64,000 bases of DNA from Acrocarpospora pleiomorpha (GTDB taxonomy: Bacteria; Actinomycetota; Actinomycetes; Streptosporangiales; Streptosporangiaceae), in assembly GCF_009687885.1 (NCBI RefSeq), contig NZ_BLAF01000013.1:92773-156772 (forward strand), in the 5' to 3' direction. The notes under the pieces were generated by a model. It saw only the letters and a list, made by a program, of their open reading frames with translations. It did not search any database and was not told where the DNA came from. Every line of letters begins with the position of its first letter. The stretch's first letter is position 1. A program made the translations under genes and the position numbers. Of the stretch, positions 1-8,042 are shown piece by piece.

Positions 1-63
1 GGCGCCCGCCGCCGCGCCGAGTAACACAGTCCGCCGTCCGATCAGTTGCTGGGGGGTTTCCAC
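1..63 (-). CDS. N-terminus of a Tat-exported protein (partial)
   Basis: Only the first 21 codons lie in the window; the gene runs off its left edge. The GTG start at 63 is preceded by an AAGGAG ribosome site with six spacer bases. The peptide METPQQLIGRRTVLLGAAAG carries a twin-arginine pair followed by a hydrophobic stretch, as in Tat signals of secreted actinomycete enzymes. It is divergent from the LacI regulator with two operator-like palindromes between, so co-regulation with the sugar operon is likely. The enzyme class cannot be seen; an exported glycosidase would fit the context but is a guess. Confidence 0.6.
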   Translation of the reverse strand, partial: METPQQLIGRRTVLLGAAAGA

Positions 64-134
64 GTCAGCTCCTTCACGCTAAGTCGTGGTGAGGATCACA
101 CGTTCATCCCACGATGAATACCGCGTCAAGGTGC

Positions 135-146
135 TAATGCGAATTA
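135..146. promoter_or_regulatory. LacI-type operator, distal copy
   Basis: TAATGCGAATTA differs by one base from the perfect palindrome at 214-225. The central CG and AT-rich flanks are typical of LacI-family sites. It lies 72 bases from the start of the left-hand divergent gene; the two sites are centred 79 bp apart, which would allow looping. Binding is inferred. Confidence 0.55.
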
Positions 147-213
147 CTTCAGGAAACATCGGGTCTTGACAGCAATGGGGGGCCTTGCCCAGGATGGGAC
201 CCCACCAAGCAGC

Positions 214-225
214 TAATGCGCATTA
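214..225. promoter_or_regulatory. LacI-type operator, perfect palindrome
   Basis: TAATGCGCATTA is a perfect 12-bp palindrome with a central CG, the usual LacI/GalR signature. It lies 24 bp upstream of the regulator's GTG start, where it would allow autoregulation. A possible -35 TTGACA at 166-171 places it downstream of or overlapping the promoter. Confidence 0.65.
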
Positions 226-248
226 CCTGATCATGAAGGACACGGACG

Positions 249-1289
249 GTGACTACTCAAGGTCGGCGTCTCACGCAGCAGGACATCGCCAGGATGGCCG
301 GCGTGAGCCAGACGACGGTCTCGCTGGTGCTCAACAAGCGCGGCGACGCCGACGTGCGGATCGCTCCCGAGACCCGCGAACGGGTCCTGCAGGTGATCAG
401 GGAGACCGGCTACGTGGCCGATCCCGCCGCGCGGCGGCTCGCCTACGGGCGCAACCGCATCCTCGGCGTGTTCACCTACGAGGCGGTCTTCCCCGCCGAG
501 AGCGCCGACTTCTACCACCCCTTCCTCGTCGGCATCGAGGAGTGCGCCCAGGAGATCGGCTGCGACCTGCTGCTGTTCACCAGCGCCAAGGCGGCCTCCG
601 GCGCGCGGCGGCGGATATTCAACGAGGAGAGCCGGGTACGGCTGGCCGATGGCTGCGTGCTGTTAGGCCGAACGGTCGACCGTGAGGACCTGGCCCGGCT
701 GCTGGCGGAAGGCATCCCGTTCGTCTCCGTCGGCCGCCGCGACGACGCGGGCGGGCCCGTGCCGTACGTGGGGGCCGACTACCCTCCGGCCGTCCTGGGG
801 CTGGTCGAGCGGGCGGTGGCCCTCGGTCACCGGCGGCTGGGCTACGTCGGGGCGGGGACGGGCGGCGAGTCCATGGCCGACCGCCTGCGCGGATTCCATG
901 AGGGTGTGGCCGCCACGGGCGCCGACGGCCGTCACTTCACTCCGGACGTGCCGCTGGGGGACGTGATCGCGTCCGGGGTGACGGCGGTCTTCGTCGAGGA
1001 GTACGCCGACTGCGTCGCGATCGCCGCGGCCGCAGCGGAGCGCGGCGTCGAGGTGCCCCACGACCTGTCCATCCTCACTTTGGGCGCATTCACCCGGCCC
1101 GTCCAGATCGACAGAGACTTCACCGGGTTCCGCATCCCCAGGCGAGAGATGGGCCGCAGAGCGGTCCAGCTGCTGGCCGAAGTTCTGGAGACCGGCGGAA
1201 CCCCGCAAGAACTGCTGCCCTGCGAACTGGTCGACGGCACCACGCTGGCCCCGAACCGCAATCTGACAGGAGATTTCCCACGTGGTTGA
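249..1289 (+). CDS. LacI-family transcriptional regulator
   Basis: This 346-residue protein has a LacI N-terminal HTH (about residues 8-55, with the recognition segment GVSQTTVSLVLNKRG) and a periplasmic-binding-protein-like sensor domain from about 70 to the end. GTG at 249 is preceded by AAGGA at 236-240. It is the first gene of the operon, and its end overlaps the oxidoreductase by 8 bases. It probably represses the operon and the divergent gene through the two nearby palindromes, with a sugar as inducer. Codon 139 (663-665) is TTA, rare in such genomes and a possible bldA-type control point. The ligand is unknown. Confidence 0.9.
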   Translation: MTTQGRRLTQQDIARMAGVSQTTVSLVLNKRGDADVRIAPETRERVLQVIRETGYVADPAARRLAYGRNRILGVFTYEAVFPAESADFYHPFLVGIEECAQEIGCDLLLFTSAKAASGARRRIFNEESRVRLADGCVLLGRTVDREDLARLLAEGIPFVSVGRRDDAGGPVPYVGADYPPAVLGLVERAVALGHRRLGYVGAGTGGESMADRLRGFHEGVAATGADGRHFTPDVPLGDVIASGVTAVFVEEYADCVAIAAAAAERGVEVPHDLSILTLGAFTRPVQIDRDFTGFRIPRREMGRRAVQLLAEVLETGGTPQELLPCELVDGTTLAPNRNLTGDFPRG

Positions 1290-2886
1290 GATATCGGCAG
1301 ACGCGGCCGTCGTCGGCGGCGGACTGGGTGGCGTCGCCGCCGCGCTCGCCCTGTTGCGCGCCGGCCGTACGGTGGTGCTCACCGAGGAATTCGACTGGCT
1401 CGGCGGGCAGCTCACCAGCCAGGCCGTGCCACCCGACGAACACTCCTGGGTGGAGAGGTTCGGCGTCACGGCGAGTTATCGGGCCCTGCGCGAGGGCATC
1501 CGGCGCTACTACCGCGACCACTACCCGCTCACCGAGGGGGCGCGGGCGCAGCGGGAGCTGAACCCCGGCGCCGGGCACGTGAGCCGCCTGTGCCACGAGC
1601 CCAGGGTCGCGGTCGCGGTGATCGAGGCCATGCTCGCCCCCTACCGGGGCTCGGGGCGGTTGCGGGTGCTCCAGCCGTACCGGCCGGTGGGCGCGGAGGT
1701 GGACGGCGACCGCGTCACGTCCGTACGGCTGGCCCATCGCGACACCGATGAGCAGGTCGTGCTCCGCGCGCCGTACGTGCTGGACGCCACCGAGACCGGC
1801 GAGCTGCTGCCGCTGACGGGAACCGAGTACGTGACCGGGTTCGAGGCGCAGTCCGAGACGGGCGAGCCGAGCGCTCCGGCCGAGGCGCAGCCGCTGAACA
1901 TGCAGGCCGTGTCCGTCTGCTTCGCGATCGATCACGTCGACGGCGACCACACGATCGACCGGCCCGCCTCCTACGACTTCTGGCGCGCCTACGAGCCGCC
2001 GTTCTGGGGGGACAAACTGCTGTCGTGGCGGTGCCCGAACCCGCGCACGCTCAAGATCATGGAGCGTTCCTTCACCCCCAACCCCGACGACCACCCCCAG
2101 CTCGTCGAGGCCGACCAGCGGGTCAACCCGGGCGATGCCAACCTGTGGACCTTCCGCAGGATCGCCGCCCGCCGCAACTTCACCGACGGCGCGTACGCCA
2201 GCGACATCACGCTCGTCAACTGGCCGATGATCGACTATCTGGAGGGACCGATCATCGACGTGCCGGACGCCGACCGGCACCTGGCGGCGGCTCGCGAGCT
2301 GTCGCGCTCGGTCTTCTACTGGCTGCAGACCGAGGCGCCGCGTGCCGACGGCGGCACCGGCTATCCTGGCCTGCGGCTGCGCGGCGACGTGACGGGCGGC
2401 GCCGACGGCCTGGCGCAGGCGGCCTACATCCGCGAGTCCCGCCGCATCCGGGCGTTGTGCACCGTCACCGAGCAGGACCTGTCGCTGGCCGTGCGCGGTG
2501 ACAAGGGCGCGGTCTCCTACACCGACTCGGTCGGCATCGGCATGTACCGCATCGACCTGCACCCCTCGACCGGTGGCGACAACTACATCGACGTGGGCTG
2601 CTCACCGTTCGAGATCCCGCTGGGCGCGCTCATCCCGCGCCGCATGACCAACCTGCTGGCCGCGGGCAAGAACATCGGCACCACCCACATCACCAACGGC
2701 GCCTACCGGCTGCACCCGGTGGAGTGGAACGCGGGCGAAGCCGCGGGCGCGCTGGCCGCGTTCTGCCTGGACCGGGCCACCACCCCACACGCCGTCCGGG
2801 AGAAGGAAACCCTCCTGGCGGACTTCCAGCAGCGCCTGACCCGCGACGGCGTCGAGCTGCGCTGGCCCGACGTCACCGGCTACTGA
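1282..2886 (+). CDS. FAD-dependent oxidoreductase (FAD_oxidored type)
   Basis: The 534-residue protein starts with a Rossmann dinucleotide-binding motif (GGGLGG, residues 12-17) followed by an acidic strand end (VVLTEEFDWLGGQ). It fits the FAD_oxidored family found in actinobacterial and planctomycete sugar-utilisation loci. There is no signal peptide, so it is cytosolic. The C-terminal part (IGTTHITNGAYRLHPVEWN) resembles the FAD-contacting end of that family. It overlaps the LacI gene and precedes an ABC sugar importer, so oxidation of an imported carbohydrate or glycoside is the likely role. The substrate cannot be deduced. Confidence 0.82.
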   Translation: MVEISADAAVVGGGLGGVAAALALLRAGRTVVLTEEFDWLGGQLTSQAVPPDEHSWVERFGVTASYRALREGIRRYYRDHYPLTEGARAQRELNPGAGHVSRLCHEPRVAVAVIEAMLAPYRGSGRLRVLQPYRPVGAEVDGDRVTSVRLAHRDTDEQVVLRAPYVLDATETGELLPLTGTEYVTGFEAQSETGEPSAPAEAQPLNMQAVSVCFAIDHVDGDHTIDRPASYDFWRAYEPPFWGDKLLSWRCPNPRTLKIMERSFTPNPDDHPQLVEADQRVNPGDANLWTFRRIAARRNFTDGAYASDITLVNWPMIDYLEGPIIDVPDADRHLAAARELSRSVFYWLQTEAPRADGGTGYPGLRLRGDVTGGADGLAQAAYIRESRRIRALCTVTEQDLSLAVRGDKGAVSYTDSVGIGMYRIDLHPSTGGDNYIDVGCSPFEIPLGALIPRRMTNLLAAGKNIGTTHITNGAYRLHPVEWNAGEAAGALAAFCLDRATTPHAVREKETLLADFQQRLTRDGVELRWPDVTGY

Positions 2887-2927
2887 CACATGACCACTCG
2901 GGGGAAGCCATCCAAGGAGATCACCCC

Positions 2928-4205
2928 ATGAAAACAACCGGGACACTTGCCGCCCTCGCCATGGCCGCCCTGCTCACCGTCACCGCGTGCGGCGGCGGCG
3001 GGCAGACACCTGCCGCGCAAGGCCCGCAGCCGCTGCGCATGACGATCTGGACGTCCAACGAGGCCCACCTGAAGCTCTTCAACGAGATCGCGGCCGAGTA
3101 CAAGAAGACACATCCGGACGTCGGCACCATCACCTTCGACTCGATCCCCTTCGAGAGCTACACCACCACCCTCACCACGCAGATCGCCGGCGGCAAAGCC
3201 CCCGACCTGGCCTGGGTGCTGGAGAATTCCGCCCCGGACTTCGTCTCCTCGGGCGCGCTGGCGCCGTTGAAGGGGGCGCTCGGCAAGGAGCAGGGGTACG
3301 AACTGTCCGACCTGACGCCGGCCGCGACCAAGTTGTGGGAGCAGGACGGCGAGCTGTACGCCTACCCGTTCTCCACGTCCCCGTTCGGCATCTTCGTCAA
3401 CGACGACCTGGTCAAGAAGGCCGGGCAGAAGACACCGCGCGAGCTTATCGAAGCCGGTGAGTGGACCTGGGACAACGCCGTCAAGATGGGCGCGGCCGTG
3501 GCGAAGGACGGCAAGGCGGGCCTGGTCGTCCGCGACTTCGACTACAAGAACTGGGACAACCTCGCCTCCGTCTGGGGAGGCTGGGGCGCCAGGGCATGGA
3601 GCGAGGACGGCAAGACGTGCGGCTTCAACAGCCCCGAGATGCTCCAGGCCATGACGTTCCTGCACAAGGCGATCTTCGTGGACAAGGCGCTGCCGGGCCC
3701 CGGCACCACCGTCGACTTCTTCGCCGGTGACGCGGCGATGACCATCACCCAGATCTCCCGCGCCTCCTTGCTGGCCGAGGCGAAGTTCGGGTGGGACCTG
3801 GTGCCGCTGCCCGCCGGGCCGACGGGCGACTACGCGGTCATCGGCCAGGCCGGTCTGGGCGCACTGAAGAAGTCCCCCAACGCCGCCCAGGCCATCGACT
3901 TCCTGGCCTTCTTCACCAACCCCGCCAACTCCGCCAAGCTCGCCGCCTACTTCCCGCCGCCGCGGGCCTCCCAGCTCACCACCGAGACGCTGGCCAAGTC
4001 CAACCCGCTGCTCAAGCCGGAACAGCTCAAGGAGGTCGTGATCGACGGCATCGCGAAGGCCGTCGTCAAGCCGAGCCACATCGGGCAGGCCGAACTGTCG
4101 CAGACCGTACGGGCGGAGCTCGACCCGCTGTGGAAGGCCGACGCGGACGTCAAGGCGGTGCTGGACGGAGTCTGCGCGAAGATCCAGCCGATGATCGGCG
4201 CGTGA
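2928..4205 (+). CDS. Sugar ABC transporter substrate-binding lipoprotein
   Basis: Start ATG 2928 is chosen because AAGGAG lies at 2914-2919 and a lipoprotein signal follows at once (hydrophobic run, then TVTAC with the lipidated Cys at residue 21). A longer open frame exists upstream but lacks these signals. The 425-residue mature body has the extracellular solute-binding family 1 layout (MTIWTSNEAHLKLFNEIAAE at the start), which binds oligosaccharides outside the membrane. It lies 41 bp after the oxidoreductase and directly before two permeases. No ATPase gene is present; such importers in actinomycetes usually share a distant MsiK-type ATPase. Confidence 0.92.
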   Translation: MKTTGTLAALAMAALLTVTACGGGGQTPAAQGPQPLRMTIWTSNEAHLKLFNEIAAEYKKTHPDVGTITFDSIPFESYTTTLTTQIAGGKAPDLAWVLENSAPDFVSSGALAPLKGALGKEQGYELSDLTPAATKLWEQDGELYAYPFSTSPFGIFVNDDLVKKAGQKTPRELIEAGEWTWDNAVKMGAAVAKDGKAGLVVRDFDYKNWDNLASVWGGWGARAWSEDGKTCGFNSPEMLQAMTFLHKAIFVDKALPGPGTTVDFFAGDAAMTITQISRASLLAEAKFGWDLVPLPAGPTGDYAVIGQAGLGALKKSPNAAQAIDFLAFFTNPANSAKLAAYFPPPRASQLTTETLAKSNPLLKPEQLKEVVIDGIAKAVVKPSHIGQAELSQTVRAELDPLWKADADVKAVLDGVCAKIQPMIGA

Positions 4206-4206
4206 C

Positions 4207-5145
4207 GTGACCCTCACCCGGACCAGGGGGACGACGGCCGGACGCCGGGCCGTCGTCTCCCCGTACTGGACGATCCGCCGCCGGGACAACCTCGTCGGCT
4301 ACCTGTTCATCGGCCCACAGCTCGTCGGCAGTGCGCTTTTCGTGCTGCTGCCGCTGGGGCTGGTGGTCTGGTACAGCCTGCACGAGTGGAACGTGCTGGC
4401 CGGGACCTTCGAGTTCACCGGCGGCGACAACTACGCCAAGCTGCTGGACGACCCGAGGCTGGGCGAGGTCCTCGGCGGCACCGCGATGTTCTCCGTCGGA
4501 CTGGTCGTCCTCAACCTGAGCCTTGCCCTGGTGCTGGCCATCCTGCTCAACCAGCGCCTGCGCGGCACCACGTTCTTCAGAACCGTGTTCTTCTCCCCGG
4601 TCGTGGTCTCGCTGGTGGCGTGGACGATCGTGTGGCGGTTCCTGCTCCAGGCGGACGGCGGCGTCAACGGCCTGCTCGGCTCCGTCGGCATCGACGGACC
4701 CAACTGGCTGCGTGGCGAAACCGCGGCGATGGCGTCGGTGATCGTGGTCCAGGTGCTCAAGAACGTCGGCCTCAACATGGTGCTGTTCCTGGCGGCCCTG
4801 CAGGGCGTGCCGAGCCAGCTGCACGAGGCCGCCCGCGTCGACGGCGCGAAGGCGTGGACCCGGTTCACCCGCATCACCGTGCCGCTGATCAGCCCCACCA
4901 TCCTGCTCACCTCGATCATCACGGTCGTCGGCTCGCTCCAGGTGTTCGCTCAGATCGCCGTCCTCACCCAGGGCGGGCCGGGCTTGTCCACGACCGTGCT
5001 CGTCTACTACCTGTACCAGCAGGCCTTCCAGTTCCACCACTTCGGTTACGGTGCGACCCTGTCGGTCCTGCTGTTCGCGATCGTGGCGGCGCTCACCCTC
5101 GTGCAGTGGCGCATGCGCAGGAAGTGGGTCTTCCATGAGTCATAG
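4207..5145 (+). CDS. Sugar ABC transporter permease (MalF/UgpA type)
   Basis: This 312-residue membrane protein has six hydrophobic segments after a basic N-terminus and the EAA loop (LHEAARVDGAKAWTRFTRIT) that contacts the ATPase. GTG at 4207 follows the binding-protein stop by one base, so translation is coupled. It is the first of the two permeases of a CUT1 importer and overlaps the second by 11 bases. Confidence 0.93.
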   Translation: MTLTRTRGTTAGRRAVVSPYWTIRRRDNLVGYLFIGPQLVGSALFVLLPLGLVVWYSLHEWNVLAGTFEFTGGDNYAKLLDDPRLGEVLGGTAMFSVGLVVLNLSLALVLAILLNQRLRGTTFFRTVFFSPVVVSLVAWTIVWRFLLQADGGVNGLLGSVGIDGPNWLRGETAAMASVIVVQVLKNVGLNMVLFLAALQGVPSQLHEAARVDGAKAWTRFTRITVPLISPTILLTSIITVVGSLQVFAQIAVLTQGGPGLSTTVLVYYLYQQAFQFHHFGYGATLSVLLFAIVAALTLVQWRMRRKWVFHES

Positions 5146-5965
5146 ACTCAAGCTCACCCTGTACGGCCTGCTCTGCGTGCTGTGCGTGCCCTTCGTCTTC
5201 CCGACCTGGTGGATGGTCACCTCCTCGTTCAAGCCGATCGGTGAGATCTTCGCCTTCCCGCCCGCCCTGCTGCCCTCCTCCTGGGACACGTCGACCTACC
5301 GGCAGGTCTTCGAGCTGCAGCCCTTCACCACCCAGTACTTCAACAGCCTCTACATCGCCCTGCTGGTCACCGCCGGGACCATGGCGATCTCGGCGATGGC
5401 CGGATACGCCTTCGCGCGCATCCGTTTCCCCGGCCAGAACGTGCTCTTCGGCGTCGTGCTGATCGGGTTGCTGATCCCCAGCGAGGTGACGATCGTGCCG
5501 CTGTTCCAGATGTTCCACGGACTCGGCCTCACCGACACCCACTGGCCGCTGATCCTGGTGCCGACCCTCGGGGCGCCGAGCGTGATGGCGACCTTCATCA
5601 TGCGCCAGTTCTTCATCAGCCTGCCGAAAGAGCTGGAGGAGGCCGCCCGCGTCGACGGGCTGGGCCGCTTCGGGACCTTCGCCAAGGTGGCGCTCCCCCT
5701 GGCCCGCCCCGCTCTCGGCGCGGTCGCCATCTTCACGTTCCTGCACTCGTGGAACCTCTACCTGGAACCGATCGTGTTCCTTTCCACGCCGGAGAAGTTC
5801 ACCCTGCCCCAGGCCCTCACCCAGTTCGTCGACGCCTACGGCGGACCCATGTGGAACATCCAGCTCGCCGCGGCCTCGCTGACGGCCCTGCCGATCCTGG
5901 TCGTGTTCGTCCTGGCCCAGCGCCAGTTCATCGAAGGGCTGGCGCACACAGGCTTGAAGGGATGA
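5135..5965 (+). CDS. Sugar ABC transporter permease (MalG/UgpE type)
   Basis: The 276-residue protein has six membrane segments and the EAA loop (ELEEAARVDGLGRFGTFAKV). ATG 5135 overlaps the end of the first permease and gives the normal length and N-terminus (MSHRLKLTLYGLL); an earlier start would add a segment translated out of frame from the preceding gene. It closes the operon, with a strong hairpin 41 bp after its stop. Confidence 0.93.
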   Translation: MSHRLKLTLYGLLCVLCVPFVFPTWWMVTSSFKPIGEIFAFPPALLPSSWDTSTYRQVFELQPFTTQYFNSLYIALLVTAGTMAISAMAGYAFARIRFPGQNVLFGVVLIGLLIPSEVTIVPLFQMFHGLGLTDTHWPLILVPTLGAPSVMATFIMRQFFISLPKELEEAARVDGLGRFGTFAKVALPLARPALGAVAIFTFLHSWNLYLEPIVFLSTPEKFTLPQALTQFVDAYGGPMWNIQLAAASLTALPILVVFVLAQRQFIEGLAHTGLKG

Positions 5966-6005
5966 CGGTCCGCCCCCGCCGCTGACGGGGCAAGGGGGCA
6001 TTCTC

Positions 6006-6038
6006 GAAGGTGCGAGGCCTACTCAGGCCCGCACCTTC
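6006..6038 (+). terminator. Hairpin terminator of the sugar operon
   Basis: GAAGGTGCG and CGCACCTTC form a perfect 9-bp stem, with an inner GGCC/GGCC pairing, followed by TTGCTTTG. It lies after the last permease gene. Confidence 0.8.
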
Positions 6039-6217
6039 TTGCTTTGTACAAGTGCTCCGACCTGCGCGGTTACCTGTCAGATGGCGCGTACGCCCGTACG
6101 GAGAAGCCTGTCGAACAGGCTGACAACACCGATCTTCTTGTGGACACGCGAGCGATCCGAAACGTTGGATTCGGCCGCACAGGAATCGGCCCTCAGCGCC
6201 TGAAACCAGGAGTAACG

Positions 6218-7063
6218 ATGAAGCTGCCCTCATGCGCCGCTGCCCTCATAGCGGCCGTCCTGCTCGCTTCGCTGGCCGGAGCGTCCAGGACGTCGGCGGC
6301 ACAGGCGGCCGACGTCAGGGCCCTTCCGAGCGTGAACATGGAAGCCACGGTCAAGGCGGCCCAGATCGACCCGAGGCGGCCTGACGACACGCTGACCCCG
6401 GGCGCCAAGGCCAGCGTGCTTCTCGTTGAGCGGGCGCTGCGCGACCGGCGCCTCCTCGACGCGAAGTGGGTGGACGGTTACTTCGGCACCACAACGGTCG
6501 CCGCCTACGCGAAGTACCAGAAGTCGCTCGGCCTCACCGGTCTGGACGCCAACGGCCTGCCGGGCAAGACGTCGCTCACCAGGCTCGGCGCCGACCGCTT
6601 CAAGGTCACCAACATCATCGACCCGGGCACCCGGGTGTCCACCGGCGGTTTCGTCATCAACACCCGCACGCGAAGCATGCTGGCCGAGGCGCAGCGGCTG
6701 CTCGGCCGCGACCTCGAGCTGGATCAGGGTTCGTACAACCCCGGCGGCGACCCCACGTCCGCGGGCACCCACGACGGCGGCGGCGTCGTCGACATCTCGG
6801 TGACGGGGATGAATTCCGCCACCCGCACCGCGGTCGTCCGCGCGTTGCGCCGGGCCGGCTTCGCGGCATGGGTGCGTAGCCCCAGGCAAGGCGACTGGCC
6901 CTGGCACATCCACGCCGCCGCCATCAGCGACACCAGCCTCTCCAGCCAGGCCCAGCACCAGATCGGTGACTACTACCTCGGTCTGAACGGGCTCACCGGC
7001 CGTGGCCCGGACGACGGCCCGAAGGTGACCATCCGCACCTGGGAGGAGTACCAGCGCCGCTGA
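6218..7063 (+). CDS. Secreted peptidoglycan-binding, M15-like peptidase
   Basis: ATG 6218 is preceded by CCAGGAG and starts a signal peptide (about residues 1-30). Residues 55-125 form a PG_binding_1 domain (VDGYFGTTTVAAYAKYQKSL). The C-terminal half has the zinc-peptidase pattern SAGTHDGGGVVDIS (His185, Asp192) and WPWHIHA (His230/His232), as in M15 D,D-carboxypeptidase-like enzymes. It probably trims cell-wall peptides outside the cell. It is the first of three consecutive secreted cell-wall genes on the same strand. Length, 281 residues, is typical. The M15 assignment rests on spacing of the metal ligands. Confidence 0.8.
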   Translation: MKLPSCAAALIAAVLLASLAGASRTSAAQAADVRALPSVNMEATVKAAQIDPRRPDDTLTPGAKASVLLVERALRDRRLLDAKWVDGYFGTTTVAAYAKYQKSLGLTGLDANGLPGKTSLTRLGADRFKVTNIIDPGTRVSTGGFVINTRTRSMLAEAQRLLGRDLELDQGSYNPGGDPTSAGTHDGGGVVDISVTGMNSATRTAVVRALRRAGFAAWVRSPRQGDWPWHIHAAAISDTSLSSQAQHQIGDYYLGLNGLTGRGPDDGPKVTIRTWEEYQRR

Positions 7064-7120
7064 CTCATCCGATCCGCAGACCATCCGAAACGCAGGCTCC
7101 GCAGACAGAAGGAGAACAGC

Positions 7121-8011
7121 ATGAGAACGCTCACCAGGATCCTCACCGCGACGACCGCCGCGATGACGCTCGGCGGGACGGTACTCGCCACCGCATCCCC
7201 CGCCTCGGCCGCCAACCGCGACGGCGTCTGCCAGGCCGGCGAATTCTGCTACTACTTCAACAGCAACAACCAAGGATCGGTCTCGGACTTCACCGGATCG
7301 GTCGCCGACTACGCCACCAAACAGCCCTCCTGTTACGACTTCAAGGGACCCGGCAACGGCAAGGGCAAATGCATCAAGAACGCCGCCGCCTCCGTCTGGA
7401 ACCGCAGCAGCAAGACCGTACGCGTCTACTACAACAGCGGCCACACCGGCACATACCAGGACTTCGGCCCAGGCACCAAAGGCAACCTGAACTCCACCCT
7501 CAAGAACCAGAACGCCTCGCACAAGTTCAGCCCGTCATCATCATCGCGCAGCGCCATGTCGTTCTCGCTGTACACGGCCAGCGGCACGATCACCTGCGGC
7601 TTCGACGGTTACAGGTCCACCTCCGGCCGGCACGAAGGCATCGACATCGCCCGCGGCGTGGGCGCGAATGTTCACGCCCTGGTGGGAGGCCAGGTCATCA
7701 ACCTTGTGCGCGGGACCACCGGCAGGGCGGGACTTTCCACGATCGCCATCTACAACGCCGCATTGAACAAGACGGTGATCTACCTGCACTCCGCTCCGCT
7801 GTCCTCCTTGCGCCTGGGCCAGCAGGTCAGCCGCGGCCAGATCATCGCCAAGGAGTCGTGGAACGGGGTGTCGCGCAAGTCAACCGCACACACCCACGTC
7901 GAGATGCGCCCCGGACGGCAGACGCGTGCGGCCAAGAGCGTCGGCGACCCGCACCTGCAGAACCCGAACCCGACCTCGTTCTGGATCTCCCAGGGCTACA
8001 GCATCCGATAA
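7121..8011 (+). CDS. Secreted I36-domain M23 metallopeptidase
   Basis: The 296-residue protein has a signal peptide (1-31), then a peptidase-inhibitor I36 (SMPI-like, crystallin-fold) module with paired cysteines (about 35-135), a short Ser linker and an M23 domain. M23 zinc ligands are visible as RHEGID (His171, Asp175) and HTHVE (His257/His259). M23 enzymes cut peptidoglycan cross-bridges. GAAGGAG precedes ATG 7121. The I36 coding segment is almost identical to that of the next gene, which carries a different catalytic domain. The I36 module may target or regulate the enzyme rather than inhibit a foreign protease; that is inference. Confidence 0.88.
   Translation: MRTLTRILTATTAAMTLGGTVLATASPASAANRDGVCQAGEFCYYFNSNNQGSVSDFTGSVADYATKQPSCYDFKGPGNGKGKCIKNAAASVWNRSSKTVRVYYNSGHTGTYQDFGPGTKGNLNSTLKNQNASHKFSPSSSSRSAMSFSLYTASGTITCGFDGYRSTSGRHEGIDIARGVGANVHALVGGQVINLVRGTTGRAGLSTIAIYNAALNKTVIYLHSAPLSSLRLGQQVSRGQIIAKESWNGVSRKSTAHTHVEMRPGRQTRAAKSVGDPHLQNPNPTSFWISQGYSIR
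7168..7525 (+). repeat. Duplicated I36 module, copy 1
   Basis: This 358-bp segment recurs at 8090-8447, exactly 922 bp downstream. Reading both copies base by base I find two differences, both near the 5' end. It covers the end of the signal peptide and the whole I36 domain. Confidence 0.95.
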
Positions 8012-8042
8012 CGCACCGCGGCCTCCAACGGAGAAGACAACA

